DNA from: Taxillus chinensis
Taxonomy: Eukaryota > Streptophyta > Magnoliopsida > Santalales > Loranthaceae
Length of the DNA stretch: 64,000 nt
Assembly: GCA_023512835.1 (NCBI GenBank)
Contig: CM042085.1
Coordinates: 39,944,324 to 40,008,323 of the forward strand
Reading direction: 5' to 3'
Part shown: positions 45,292-58,105 of the stretch, one piece after another
Numbering within the stretch: position 1 is the stretch's first letter
How the letters are laid out: the number at the start of each line of letters is the position of its first letter
Program-made: the position numbers and the translations under genes
Notes under the pieces: model-generated
What the model saw: only the letters and a program-made list of their open reading frames with translations
Databases searched by the model: none
What the model was told of the DNA's origin: nothing

Positions 45292-45856
45292 CAGCAAAGT
45301 GCAGCAAGGAAGAACACAAGAACCCTAAATTCAAACTCAAGCCCTCCTTATATAGACACTACCCACATCAAAACGACGTAGTTTTGATTAAGTAAACCCA
45401 GGATCAAAACGACGTAGTTTTGATCACACATGCAAGACCTTTCCGCACCCATATAGGCCAAAATACTCGGAATTTCAACATGGTCCTTTGGAGAAAGATC
45501 ATTAGAATGTCAAAACCAAGGGAACCATGCAAAAATATGGCTGCACGCCAATTTGCACGTGAATTCCCAATTCACGTGCAACTCCAAATGGACTCCAAAT
45601 GCTCTCAAACTTCACCCCTAGCCTCTTGCATCATTTAGAAGACAATCACACTTGCACGTGAATTGGACCCATATCACGTGCACCTCACATACACGTCCGT
45701 TTGGCTCCGAAACCGTGGTAGATAGAGGACATCATTCTAAGCATCTTTCCTTTTGCACGTGAATTCATTTGAGCCCATTCACTAGGTCAAAAATCTAGAA
45801 AAACTCTATCAGGCAAAGCGTGACTAACTTTGACTAACTCAAGGTACGGGTCTACA
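43889..45856 (-). repeat. C 3' LTR, complete
   Basis: Minus-strand TGTAGACCCG...GGGGCGTGACA. It contains ACGT-core near-palindromes (45367-45388, 45403-45424), a minus-strand TATA box (45349-45355), a CT tract (45252-45289), a short 35-bp tandem repeat (about 44925-45010) and CACGTG pairs. The 5' end of this LTR resembles A2; the 3' end (CCACTTGGAAATGAG side) is different. Confidence 0.9.
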
Positions 45857-46040
45857 TCCTCTCCCCTTAAGACTTTTCGTCCTCGAAAAGAAAAGGTGGA
45901 ACGAAAGAAAACAATCACAACCAAAGCATAGGCCTCCAACACCCCCTAAGACAAATTAATACACAACAAATCACAAATTATTTCACACATTTATACACTC
46001 TACATGGTCATAACTAGTAGGCAAGTACCGATTATGTTGA
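45857..46040 (-). other. C 3' untranslated segment with polypurine tract
   Basis: The minus strand AAGGGGAGAGGA abuts the LTR, preceded by tttcgaggacgaaaagtc as in A1 and A2. Nothing else recognisable. Confidence 0.72.
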
Positions 46041-49000
46041 AGTTTGATGCTTGCCCTCTCCCCCTCCTTCGTAGTTGTTCGTCTCGAACGGATCAGGATA
46101 ATGAGCACGCATCTCGGTCTCCCGCCTCCCAGGTCCTCTTCCACGAGAAGTTTATGCCCTCTCAAATCTCTTATGCCCTCTCTCGTGGAGAAACACGAAG
46201 GAATACGTGGTCTCCCACCAAAAACTCCAACGGTCGGCGTCGGCGATCTGCATAAGACCTCACCAGCCTCCGGGGCTGTAAGAAGGCGTTGCCGAATCGG
46301 CCGAACTTTTGCCGTAGCCTCTGGACCAATTGAGGTCCTAACAAAGCCGCTCTCCGACCTTCGCCCAACATAATGGAGACCGACACGGTCGGCCCTACAA
46401 TGCCTCAAACGGGGCCATCCCAATCGAAGACCGGTAACCGTTATTATAGGCAAACTCCACCGGAGGAAGGTGGGAAGCCCATGATCCTCAAAATCAAGTA
46501 CACAAGCCCTCAACAAGTCTTCCAATGTTTCAATGGTCCTCTCGGACTGACCATGGGCTCTCAGGATGGAATGCGGTACTCAAATTAAGTCGGGTTCCCA
46601 ATGCTTCCTAGAGACCTCCCCAAAACCGGGATGTAAACCGCGCATCCCCATTCGAAACGATAGACAAGGGTACTCCGTGCAACGGACAATTTAATCAACG
46701 TACAACCGGCTTAACGTGCCGATAAGTCGCGCTCTCGAATTGCCAAGAAATGGGCTGACTTAGTTAGCGGTCCACTATGACCCAAATCATGTCCTTTCTC
46801 CCGGAAGTTGTAGGGAAGTCCCGTCACGAAGTCCATGGTAATATGCTCCCACTTCCACTCGGCCCTACAGGTAAAAGGCCGCAATTGACCAGTGGGTCGT
46901 TGGTGTTCGCCTTCACCTGGCGACGTGTGGGCACGGAAACAAACTCGCTTACACTCCGTTTCATCCCGGCCACCTCTTAACGTGCGCGAACGGCATGATA
47001 CATCTTAGTTCCTCCCTGGATGTACAGCCAAACGAGAATGATGAAATTCCTCAACACATCCTCACGAAGGGAGGTGGTACTATCGAGCCTCGAAACTCAG
47101 CTCATGCTCAACTCCTTCGTCCGGTCCTCCGACAGCTCTCCCGCCTCTGTCGGTCCGGATCACCTCACGGCCCATGTCGCCCAACTGTCCCTCACGGACA
47201 CGCCGATATAACTCGTATCACAGGTGAGAGGACACAGGATAGCTCCATCATCTTTGCCGCAGGTCGCACCAAGCTCGTTAATCGCTCCATCATTTTCCAT
47301 TCTCTCATGGAAACCTCAGCCTTTTCCCTTTCTACTTAGCGCGTCGGCTACTAAATTTCCCTTTCCAGGCGTGTAGAGAGCGTGAAGTCAAACATTTGCA
47401 GGTACTCGACCCACCTCCGTTGGCGCAAATTTAGGTCTCTCCCGGGTGAAGATATACCGTAGGCTTTTGTGGTCAGTATATACCACAAATTTCTCTCCCA
47501 ACGGTAATGTCGCCAAGACTTCAGGGCAAAAATAATCGCCGCCAACCTGTGTCGTGTGTTGGGTAGTTTTGCTCATGGGACCTCAACGTCGCGAGCCATA
47601 TGCTATGACTTGGCGTTCTTGCATCGAACACACCCCAGTCCAACGCGAGACGCATCACAATACACCTCGAATGGCACTCCCTCCTGGCGGTAGGCTCAAC
47701 ACCGGTGCAAAGTAGTCAAAGCGAGTCTTCAACTCCTCGAATGCCTCGCCGGCACTTGTCCGTCCACTCGAATTTGGCTCCCTTCCGTGTAAGAGCTGTC
47801 ATGGGCGCCGCCAACCGAGAAAATCCTTCCACAAAACGCCGGTAATACCCTCGCGACCCAAGAAACTCCGGATCTCAAAAAACATTTGTGGGCCTCTTCC
47901 AAGATGCTACGGACTCAATCTTGGTTGGGTCCACTCTAACTCCTTCGGCGGATACTACATGCCCAAGAAAATGCACCTCTCGCATCCGTAAGTCACACTT
48001 TGCTAAATTTAGCATACAAGTGATGATCTCGTAGTACTGCGGACCACGGCCAAGTGCTCCTCATGCTCGGCCTTGGGTTTTGGAGTACACAAGGATGTCG
48101 TCAATGAATACCACCACGAAGGAATCCAAGTATGGGGCAAACACCGATTCATTAGATGCATGAACACAAGCAGGTGCGTTCGTGAGCCCAAAAGGCATCA
48201 CTAGCCACTCATAGTGTCCGTACCGCACCCGAACGCCGCCTTGGGGATGTCTTGGCTCCTGACCCTCAATTGATGATATCCGAACGCAGATCGATTTTTG
48301 AGAACCATCGTGCTCCACTCCGTGGTTGAATAAGTCATCAATCCGCGGCAAAGGGTACTTGTTCTTTACCGTTACTTGATTCGACTTCCGATAATCAATG
48401 CAGTCGCAACGAACCATCCGCCTTCTTAGCAAACAAGACCGGTGCACCCCAAGGTGAGGTACTAGGACGGATAAAACCTTTATCTCCCAGCTTCCTTATT
48501 CGCTTCGAAGCTCCTGAACTCGGCCAGGTCCATCCGGTATGCTACTTGTGAGATGGGTCCCACCCCCGGCAACAGTTCAATCGTGAACTCGACACTCGTG
48601 TGGAGGCACTCCAACAACTCCCCTGGAAAGACATCCCGGAAATTCTCACTACATCTAGCCCCACCCTTTTCTCTAAGTTACCTTCCTCCTCAAAGGTTAG
48701 GGTGGCAAGCTATGGGTAATATTGCCCCATAGCTCCCTCGTCGGTCCTCCGCCTCTCCCCAGCATCCCATCCCATTCACCCACTAGGCAGGAAGATCCTG
48801 AGGGTGTAGTAACGATACTCGTCGCCTATATTGACTAATCTTAGCCCGAAAGGCCATCAACCATCCATCCCGGAATCAAACTAAAGGTCCTCATGGGCAT
48901 TACATACAAATCAAATGAGAGGTCAACCTCTCCTATCGTAAGCGCACACTCTCGACACATTTGGTGGATCAACTCCACTCCTCCCATTGGGGACTCGACC

Positions 49001-50518
49001 CTCAGGTCTATCGACCTCCACACAATCAAGTCCAAGGCTCTCCACCAAGGACTTACCAATCAGGGAGCACGAAGCTCCAGATCAAACAATGCAAGAACAA
49101 CGGTGCAGGATATTAAAATAGTACCTCGAACCACCGAAGGTCCAGCTCCACCTTCTCGGAGGGTGATGGTAATTCCTCCATTTGAGCTGGGCCGAGGTAA
49201 GCGCCAACACCCTCGCTCTTGGCCCCCCACCACTAGCCTCACTTGCTCCCTTTGGCTCCCGCCGCGGTCCACCGGGACGCCCTCCGATCCTCCTTGTGGT
49301 TGCCTCTCCCCTGTGGCCTAGTGTGACCGGAACCGACCCGACCCGGCCCGCCACGAATGTCTTGGCTTAGTGGCCCAGGGCCTAATTGGGTCCCACCCCC
49401 GCTCCCTTGTCTTCAAGCCTTCCGCTCCCGGTTGCTCCTGGCTGAAACACACCTTGCCGATGTGTCCCACCTTCCCCACAACTATGACACGTCAAGTGCT
49501 GTTTGGGGCACTCACGTTTGACGTGCCCCGACATGCCACAACGGTACCCGCTGGGAAGTTCCCAAAGGCCTCCCCGTCCCTCCACAGTAACGGGATCGGC
49601 GGAGCTATGAAGCCTGGCCCCCATCCTTGGGAAAAGTCCCACTCCGGACTCAACCTTCGCCTCTTGGTATCACCGTGCTTGTCGCCGCCCTCTCGCCCCA
49701 TCCGCTCCTGGTGAGCCTGTCTTCCCTCCTCTAATCCTCTCTCAACAATCTTGGCGGTGTCCACGACTTGACGCTAGTCTTCGCCGCAAAGCATCTCCAC
49801 CCTTTGCTTCGGGGCAGGTTTGAGACCCATGGTAAACTTATGGGCCTTCGGGTCCTCCCTTGATATTGCTTCGGAGCAAACCGACTCAACCCCCGAAATC
49901 TCGCTCATACTCTCTCATCGAGCGCGATCCCTGCTTCATGCCGCCGAACTCCTCCCGCTCCGCCACAGCAATGACTCGGAAAGAACTCCTCATGGAACAG
50001 CTGGAGGAACTCATTCCAGGCCATGGTCCTCCCATATCCCGGCTTCCGAGATGCTAAGCCACCATTCCAGGGCTTCCTCCTCCAATGCTTGGGACTAGTC
50101 TCACTTTGTCTTCCTCCGGGGTCGAAGAAAAGGAGAACACATGCTCGATCTGCCGCGCCCGTGCTCTGCTCCTAGAGGTTCGGCTCCTCCCTTGAACCTT
50201 GGTGGGTGTTCCTTTCTGGAATCTCGTCAACACGTCTCCCTCTTCCCGCCTCACCGCACTTCCCGCTACACGGAGGTCTCTGCCTCACGGGGTGGAGGGT
50301 GGCACCGCTAGTCGTGCCATCATCTCCGACGCACCTCGTAGGATCTCTCCCCGGGGTCCTCACGCATGCCTGCACGTTCTCACTTAGGGCCCGGACTTGG
50401 GCCATGATCCGCTCCAGGGGATCATCGCCTCTACACGCTGTCCTCTTCCCTCTCCAAAGACGGGCGTAAGATTCATCTTCTACAACCGAGTAGCTCGGGT
50501 TACTTTCCTAGGAGGCAT
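46041..50518 (-). pseudogene. C gag-pol (chromovirus), heavily frameshifted
   Basis: The minus-strand ATG at 50516-50518 encodes MPPRKVTRA. Gag pieces lie at 50500-49770, zinc knuckles (CGMSGHVKREC, CHSCGEGG) near 49570-49450, a protease remnant near 49070, a MRTFSLIPGW segment near 48890, reverse transcriptase ([38 protein letters not shown] at 48108-48097), RNase H (KFVVYTDHKSLRYIF, 47500-47400) and an integrase core at 46600-46200. The chromodomain half is mostly deleted between two copies of TTATGCCCTCTC (about 46149-46182, plus strand), so the VFLRVSPRE segment jumps to the VEEDL end. As in A2, frame breaks cluster at CAG/CTG. Confidence 0.85.
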
Positions 50519-50959
50519 GTCTACATAATTTAAACCAAACTAGGATCGGCTTCTCTCAAGCTTCACACACCCTCATCCCCATGGGCCACGAGGTACTCAA
50601 GCAACATTTTACATTTAAACACACAGAAAATCACAGTACACAGCAAAGAAATTCATAGCAACAAGTCTCACGTAAAATCACCGAATTTCACAAGCAACAA
50701 GTTTCAAGAACATAGCATGTCCAATCACAATGCTCATACTGAAATTAAACTAAAGGTGTTCTAATGCCAATGCATGTATGCACCCTCAACCCAAATGCAA
50801 GTGCCCTACTCCTCGTCTATCTACCCCCGAGTACACCCCAGCAAACCAGATAGACCACGTTGATCAGGCGTGTCCTATACTGCCTCCCAAGAGTCTCGAA
50901 GCGCCTGGCCTCCCACTATCCTAGGTCCACTAGACCATGAACTATCGTCGATACCATAT
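50519..50959 (-). other. C leader with altered primer binding site
   Basis: Next to the 5' LTR the minus strand reads TGGTATCGACG (about 50956-50946), against the consensus TGGTATCAGAGC. The rest is non-coding. Confidence 0.78.
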
Positions 50960-51997
50960 TGTTACGCCCCCAATTTCCTTCCACTTGGAAATGAGTAGTG
51001 ACCGCCCATGCCCGCACCCGAAGGGACAAGGGGTTGGTGCAAGCACCTTAAAAGGACTTCTTAAGACGGTGCCGTCCCAAACTCGCACAATCAAAGCTAA
51101 CATGCCAAGGGGCATGCCCCCGCTCCCAAACCATGCACACAAACACAAATTAAATAACAACATCTCATTTTATTTCATTTCAAAGACTAAATGTTCATTA
51201 CAAACAATCGGGAAAAACCCCTATGAAGCCATCAATAAAACCAAACCAAATCCAAACACATAAAACCGTAGTACAACAAAGGAAATAATATAAAGCTTTC
51301 ACCTGGGGGGCCTAGCTCCTCCCCTTCACCTACCTACCGCTAAACCCCCGCAAAAGAACAGTTTATAGGAGGGGGTGAGCAAACCACACCTCGATAGGGG
51401 ATCCGGTCTCCCCTGCATCTGCCCCATCGTACAACATGCATGATATGTGTATGCTTGTGCTCGTGTCGTGCCTAAGGCTAAAGCAACAAACATCACCCCA
51501 GTAAACACTCTTTACCCGAACCCGCATCGAAGGGCAAGAGGACACCCGCCACCACGGCGATACGACATACCACATTCGGCGAATGTTGCATGGACACCAA
51601 TGCAACATTTTCCACCCGAGTCGAGATGTGGTCAACCACCTCCTCGGGCGCCATATCACCCTCGAGAATGGGTGTAGACTTAGCCCACCGTCGCGAGTGC
51701 TACACCGAGACTCAGGACCACGTCTGGCCAAATCTCAAAGGGGTCCACCATTGTGCCTGGCCCATATCTCGGCCCGTCTCAAACAGGATCAACAAACAAG
51801 AAAGCATTACACCCAACATGTAAACTCAAGCACAAGATTTACACTTTATCTCGTAGGACCAACATGGTGGCATACCATCCACACACATCAGCCTCATAAA
51901 CTAAAAAATCAAATACAAATCCAAACACGGTACACACCGTCACACGGGTATATCATCAAGCACTCATATACAAAGTCTCTCAGACATTATATCAATA
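50960..51997 (-). repeat. C 5' LTR, truncated
   Basis: Starts TGTTACGCCCCC at 50960 and matches the 3' LTR to about 44925. It then breaks into B integrase at TACATGTA|GTCTCCTG. The promoter half is gone. Confidence 0.87.
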
Positions 51998-54900
51998 CAT
52001 GTAGTCTCCTGAATCATATCGGGACCCAAAACACGCCTCCCCGCCTGGGGCCCAACATAGAGGGGAGCGACACGGTCGCCCATACAATGCCTCATATGGT
52101 GCCATCCCTATCGTAGCCTGATAGCTGTTGTTGTAGGAGAACTCCACCAAAGGAAGGTGAGCCTCCCAACTACCATCAAAATCCAACACACAAGCACGGA
52201 GCATATCCTCGAGAATCTGAATAGTGCGCTCGGACTGGCCATCTGTCTGAGGGTGGTAAGCTGTACTCAAGTTCACTCGGGTTCCCAATGCACACTGTAA
52301 CTGCCGCCAAAACTGTGAAGTGAACCGAGCATCCCTATCAGAGGTGATTGATAATGGCACACCATGCAACTGTACTACCACGTCGACATAACGCTGTCCC
52401 AAGGTCCGGACTGGATCGGTCTCACGAATCGGAATAAGTGGGCACATTTCGTCAAACGGTCCACAACAACCCAAATAGCATCATGGCCTCGAGAACGAGG
52501 AAGCCCTGTGACAAAGTCCATAGTCACATGATCCCACTTCCACTCCAGCACAGGTAACGATTGCAACTCACCAGCAGACCGCAAATGCTTGGCCTTGACC
52601 TGTTGGCATGTCAAGCATCGTCGAACAAACTCCGCAATGGCTTTCTTAAGGCCCGACCACCAGAATTGTTGCCGTACAGCATGGTACATCTTTGTTCCCC
52701 CAGGATGAACAACCAAACGAGAGTGATGAAATTCCAGCAAAACTGCCTCCCGGAGAGAAGATGGAACAATCAACCAACCTCGATAGCGCAACACATGGTC
52801 AGAATCCTCCGTCCAATCCGTAGGAAGTACGGCGGTCTGAATCTGATCTCGGATGACCTCACACTTAACATCCCCCGACTGAGCCTCAATAACCTAACGC
52901 CGCAGCTCAGGCACTGCTATAACCGCACTCAATATACCCTGCACTGCCCCCTGCACTGGTTGTAATGTCAGAGCAGCTAGTTGCCCCATCATCTCCCATT
53001 CCTTGACAGCACAGAGAGCCACCATGGCCTGGCTCTTCCGGCTCAAGGCATCAGCTACTACATTCCCCTTCCCGGGTGTATACTGAAGATCGAACTGAAA
53101 CTGCTGCATATATTCCACCCAACGCCTCTGCCTGAGATTTAGATCCCTTTGAGAGAAGATGTACTGCAAACTCTTGTGGTCAGTATATACCACAAACTTC
53201 TCCCCACGGAGATAGTGCTACCAGCTCTTCAATGCATAGATCACTGCAGCTAGCTCTAAATCGTGCGTAGGGTAGTTCTTCTCATGGGTCCTTAACTAAT
53301 GGGAACCATAAGCAATTACCCGTCCTTCCAGTATGAGTACGCAACCCAAACCAACGTTAGAGGCATCACAATAGACCTCATAGGGTACACCCTCCTGTGG
53401 TAGGACCAGGATAGGTGTTGAAGTTAATCTGGCCTTCAGCTGACTGAAAGCCTCCTCACAAGCATCCGACCAGTCAAACCGCACCCCCTTTCGGGTCAAG
53501 CCAGTCATCGATGCAGCTAAACGGGAGAAGTCCTTTACAAACCTCCTGTAATAACCCACCAACCCCAAAAAACTCCGAATCTCAAAAACATTCGTTGGCC
53601 GCTTCCAAGACATCACTGCCTCAATCTTGCCAGGATCAACCATGATACCCTCCGATGATACCACATGCCCTAAAAATTTCACCCGCTGCAGCCAAAAATC
53701 ACACTTCGTGAATTTTGCGTATAATCTATAGTCCCTCAGCGTCTGCAACACCACATGTAAATGCTCCTCATGCTCGTTCTCTGTCCGGGGAAAAATCAAG
53801 ATATCATCTATAAAGACCACCATGAACTAATCAAGATAAGGTGTAAAAATCTGATTCATCAACCCTATGAACACCGCTGGGATGTCTGGGATGTCTGACT
53901 CCCGCACACGTAGCTGATGGTATCCAGACCTCAGTTCGATCTTGGAAAACCAACGGGCACCCTTGAACTGGTCAAACAAATCATCGATCCTCGGTAGGAG
54001 GTATCTGTTCTTCACTGTCACCTGGTTCAACCGTCAATAGTCGATACACAAACGAAGCGAATCATCCGCCTTTTTGGCGAATAACACTGGAGCACTCCAA
54101 GGAGAACTACTTCGTCTAATAAAACCACACGCCAAAAGATCATCTATCTGCCTCTTGAGCTCTTTGAGCTCAACTGGTGCCATCCTATAAGCCGCCAACC
54201 TGATAGGTGCCGTCCCAGGTAGCAATTCTATCGAAAAGTCCACCTCCCTCTCAGGTGGTAAATCAACCAAGTCCTTCGGAAACACGTCAGGAAACTGATC
54301 TACCACCTTAGGTAACACCACTTTACCCTCCCGCTGGGTGTCAACAAGAGTCGTACTGGCTAACTGATGGGTTACATCACCCCATCCTTGCCTCAAAGGC
54401 CCCAACTTGCATGCATCATCAAACCACTCACCCACGAAAGTGCCTCGAGTGCCCTCAGGTGTGAGGAAGGTCACTCGTCGCCTAGAACACTCAATCACTG
54501 CCTCCACACAGGTCAACCAGTCCATACCCAATATCACATCAAAAGCATCAAAGTGCATCACAAATAGGTTACACCAGAGGTCAACACCTCCGAGAGTAAC
54601 CTCATATCCAGAACAGACCCTATCAATCACCACCAGGCCCCCTACGGGTGTATCAACCACAAGGGGCTGATGAACAATGGTATAATCCAACTCCAATCCC
54701 TCTACAGTGGAGTGCGCAATAAACGAGTGTGTAGCACCAGTATTAATCAAAACAGTACAAATAGTGCGTGAAACCAAAATCGTACCTCTCACCGTAGCTG
54801 GCCCCTAGCTTGCCTCGTCAACTGGTGGAACTTCTGCCTCCTTGTCAGTGATGGCATAGTTCCTCCCCTTCTGAACACTGCCACTGGCCTGACTCGTTGT

Positions 54901-56145
54901 AGCTCAATCATTCTGTCCCTTCTGAGCCTGGGCCTCCCGCTAAGGCTACTGTGTAAGCAGTCGTCCCTGTACTGACTGTCCTGACTGAGCTGGTCTCTAA
55001 TATGGAGCCTCGCTCCTCTGGCCCTGGTCACGAGGTTGATGAGGCCCCGCAACACTAGATGAGCTAGCAGAAGGACACTCTCCTATCCTGTGTCCCAGCC
55101 CCCCACATCGAAAACACTTGAGTGGGTTGCCACTCTTCCGCCTACAATCCGCCTCCTTGTGTCCCCGAAGTCCACAAGATCGACATGTCCCCCAAAACCA
55201 TGAGGTAGAACTGCTGCCTGAGTTCCCTGAATGTGAAAATTTGGGCACCGGCCTCTTGTTCCCCTGGGCCTCAGACTGCTCCTCTCTTGGCATCTTTTGA
55301 CTAGATCCCGATGAGCTCCCTGGTCTTTGGGTCCTGATTTGGTTTAAATCCCGCTCTCCAATAAGTGCTTTGTTGACTGCGTCACTGTACGTGGTCAACT
55401 CCATCTTGTTCAATCCCCTCCTGAGTGATGGTCTCAGCCCATCAATGAAATCCTAGGTCTTATTAGCCTCAACCTTCCATGACTCTGGGGCAAATCTCCC
55501 TAGCTCAGTGAAAGCAGTGACGTACTCTGTCACGGTCCGACTGCCCTGCTCCCGTGTGTAGTACTCTCGTCGTCTCGTCTTCTGCATAGAGCAAGGGAAA
55601 TACTCTGTGTAGAAGAGCTCCACGAAGTCCTCCCATGCCATTGGGCTCTCGTGAACATGCTTCACAGTGTCCCACCACCTACGGGCCCCACCTACCAGGA
55701 AATGTGTGGCTAAGCGGACCTTAGCCTCTTCGGGCACTTGGATCAACTCGGAGATGTCTTCTGTCCACTTGACCCATTCCTTAGCCTCATCGGGTCTCGT
55801 ATTCGCCTCAAACTTCGTCGGTTTCTGCTTCAGGAACCGACTCACCCAGTCGATAGGTACTGTGGGCGGTATTACCGTGACCTGTGGCTGGCTCTCCTCT
55901 AGAACCTCCCATTGCTGCTCCTGCTGAGGCTGCTGCTGCCTCCTCAGTTCCTCCTGCATCACTTCTCTGGCCACCTCCCTCATGGTACACTGCATGGCAC
56001 CTTGAATCTGGCTCAAAATTTGTGCCCCAATCTGAGCAACAATCTCTGAACCTAAGGCAGGTACTGGGGAACTCTGTTGTCCCTGTGATTCGGACTAAAC
56101 GGATAACTCCTCTGCTAGACCTTGAGCCCTAGTCTTTGGTGCCAT
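51998..56145 (-). pseudogene. B gag-pol, single frame with about a dozen nonsense codons
   Basis: The minus-strand ATG at 56143-56145 encodes MAPKTRAQG. Gag (WVSRFLKQKPTKFEA, VGGARRWWDTV, ELFYTEYFP, TEYVTAFTELGRFAPESW), two zinc knuckles (CRSCGLRGHKEADC, CFRCGGLGHRIGEC), protease with NTG for DTG (54742-54744), RT (FIDD 53814-53803), RNase H (YTDHKSLQYIFSQRDL) and integrase (HPGGTKMYH, TMDFVTGLP, SDRDARFTSQFW, DGQSERT) follow in one frame, with one shift near 52430. Stops include 56095, 55453, 54997, 54034, 53827, 53296 and 52894, nearly all readable as CAG to TAG or CGA to TGA. About 25 RT codons before the FGLTN motif are deleted near 53885. Confidence 0.93.
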
Positions 56146-56630
56146 TCTACACCAACACATATCAACAACATCTATTAACTATTGTGTACTAGTCAAACAA
56201 CCAAATTAATTAAGCCAATAGGCAGAACCAAATAATAAGGTTTCTAAGCCCTTATTCTATTCACCAAATTATGTGGTTATTTACTTAGACTTCCTAGATT
56301 TGAATTAACACAATAGCATTTTCAATTAAGCACAATCAATCACCAAAGAAAAACAAACCACAAATAGCCAATTGTATAATCAATACAAGCACATCATTAA
56401 AGCATCATTAGCAGATAATTTCTAGTGCCTAGATATGCACATAGTCACGCAGCATGTATGCACCCGACCCAAATGCTTCCTAGGATGATCTGATGAACCC
56501 TCAGTCAACCCAGAACACATATAGGGACTACGTTGATCAGGCGCCCTCCCTATAGTCTTCCAAGCTTCTAAGTGTCTATCAACAACCCCTCACTAACCTA
56601 GGTCCACTAAACCATGCTCTAATACCAACT
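56146..56630 (-). other. B leader with primer binding site
   Basis: AT-rich leader. Next to the LTR the minus strand reads TTGGTATTAGAGCATGG, the tRNA-Met site with one C-to-T change relative to TGGTATCAGAGC. Confidence 0.85.
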
Positions 56631-58105
56631 TGTAACGCCCCAAATTCTGAAACCCACAGAACCAAGAACGCGACTTCCCCACCTCCACTCCGGAGGTCAA
56701 GGGGTTGGAGGCCGATCCATTCCTATACAATACTACAACAGGGGTAGCATTGTACTTACCAATGATCCAAATGTAACATGTAATCATCCAATAATTAACA
56801 GTGCAATCAAAATTTCTGAATTCAATTAACACCCATAAACACAAAGTAACAAGGTCCAGCTATCCAAGTTAATACAACTGTCACGAACCTTTGTCCGGAA
56901 AATATATAAAACAATAGAAAATAAACAAAGTCTATAGGAGAAATCCCACACAAAGATATCCCGACCTGCTCTGCTGTGGTTCCAAAGCTACTCCCTACAA
57001 CCTGTAGGAATAGAAATAAAGTAGGGTGAGCACGAGTGCCCAGTAGGTGATCCCCATCTCCATTATCAAATTACCCAAAACCCTAGGTATATAAGATCAG
57101 TGAATGCCTGTGCCAGTGTAGTGTCCTTTTTCTATCACGTCTAGCTGAAAATTGTATCACAAATCAAACGTCTCATCACATGTCATTACGGTTACACACC
57201 GGCAATTCAACCATTCTCCGGATCCCCGCTACACTCCAAGGAATCCAGGCAGTACCAGACAGCCAAATGTGGGACTCACGGTATCCTAACGATAACCCGC
57301 CACATATGGGACCTGGGTTAACCAGCCACATAAGGGACCTGTGGCCTCTTGCCAGCCCTATGTGGGGCCCATGGTTAATCCAACCAATCCTACCACCAAT
57401 TCCACATGCAACCAACAATTAATAATTCTGATAACCATGATTATATCATGCAGTGTATCCAAATCGTTAGATCAACAATAACATTTAATTAAACCACCAC
57501 ACTAATAACATTTGAATCACCAAACTGATATTAACAAATCCAATGTTATTATTTAATTAAACCAATCAATTCTAATCCAAATATAACAGACAATATCAAG
57601 TCTAAATATAATTATGCTACCATAAGCCCACCTAATATTTAATTTGTAAACAATTAATATTAATCCTAGTTAATATTTATTTTTGTGAATTTAATAAATA
57701 TTAAAGCTTATAATTCGGTCCCAAAAATTAATCGCACTCAGCTAGCAAATAAAAAAAAAAGTCACACAGGACCAGGAAGAACCGGGCCGGCCCAAAAGGA
57801 CCGGCCCAGCTGCCAGCCCGCTAGGGATGGCGCTGGCGCACCTGTGGGGGCGGCATAGCTGCCGCCGCCCCCTTCCCTTTTTCCCAAACCCGCGCGCGGT
57901 CGCGCTACATTGCGCACAAAGGACCAGGCCAGTCGGCCTGGTCAACCTCTGATAATAATAATAATAATCCTACAATTAAATTAAAGGGGTGATAGGAAAA
58001 GCAACTGCAACGTTCGGTGTGTGTTCGGCTAGAGAGAAACGAAGAGAAAGAGGAAGAAAAGACACCCATTTATGTATTTACATGTATATATATATATACA
58101 CACAC

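Larger units (their letters stand above)
43889..51997 (-). mobile_element. Ty3/gypsy element C nested in B integrase
   Basis: Minus-strand chromovirus related to A2: complete 3' LTR 43889-45856, gag-pol, leader, and a 5' LTR truncated at about 51997. The right edge lacks the first 0.9 kb or so of the 5' LTR, and part of B integrase is missing. No TSD survives, so the right side was deleted after insertion. Confidence 0.87.

Noticed and set aside
45054..45328. Short frames with Ser-Leu or Arg-Glu repeats (also 5396-5641, 32283-32513)
   Set aside because: Translations of CT/GA microsatellites in LTR leaders.
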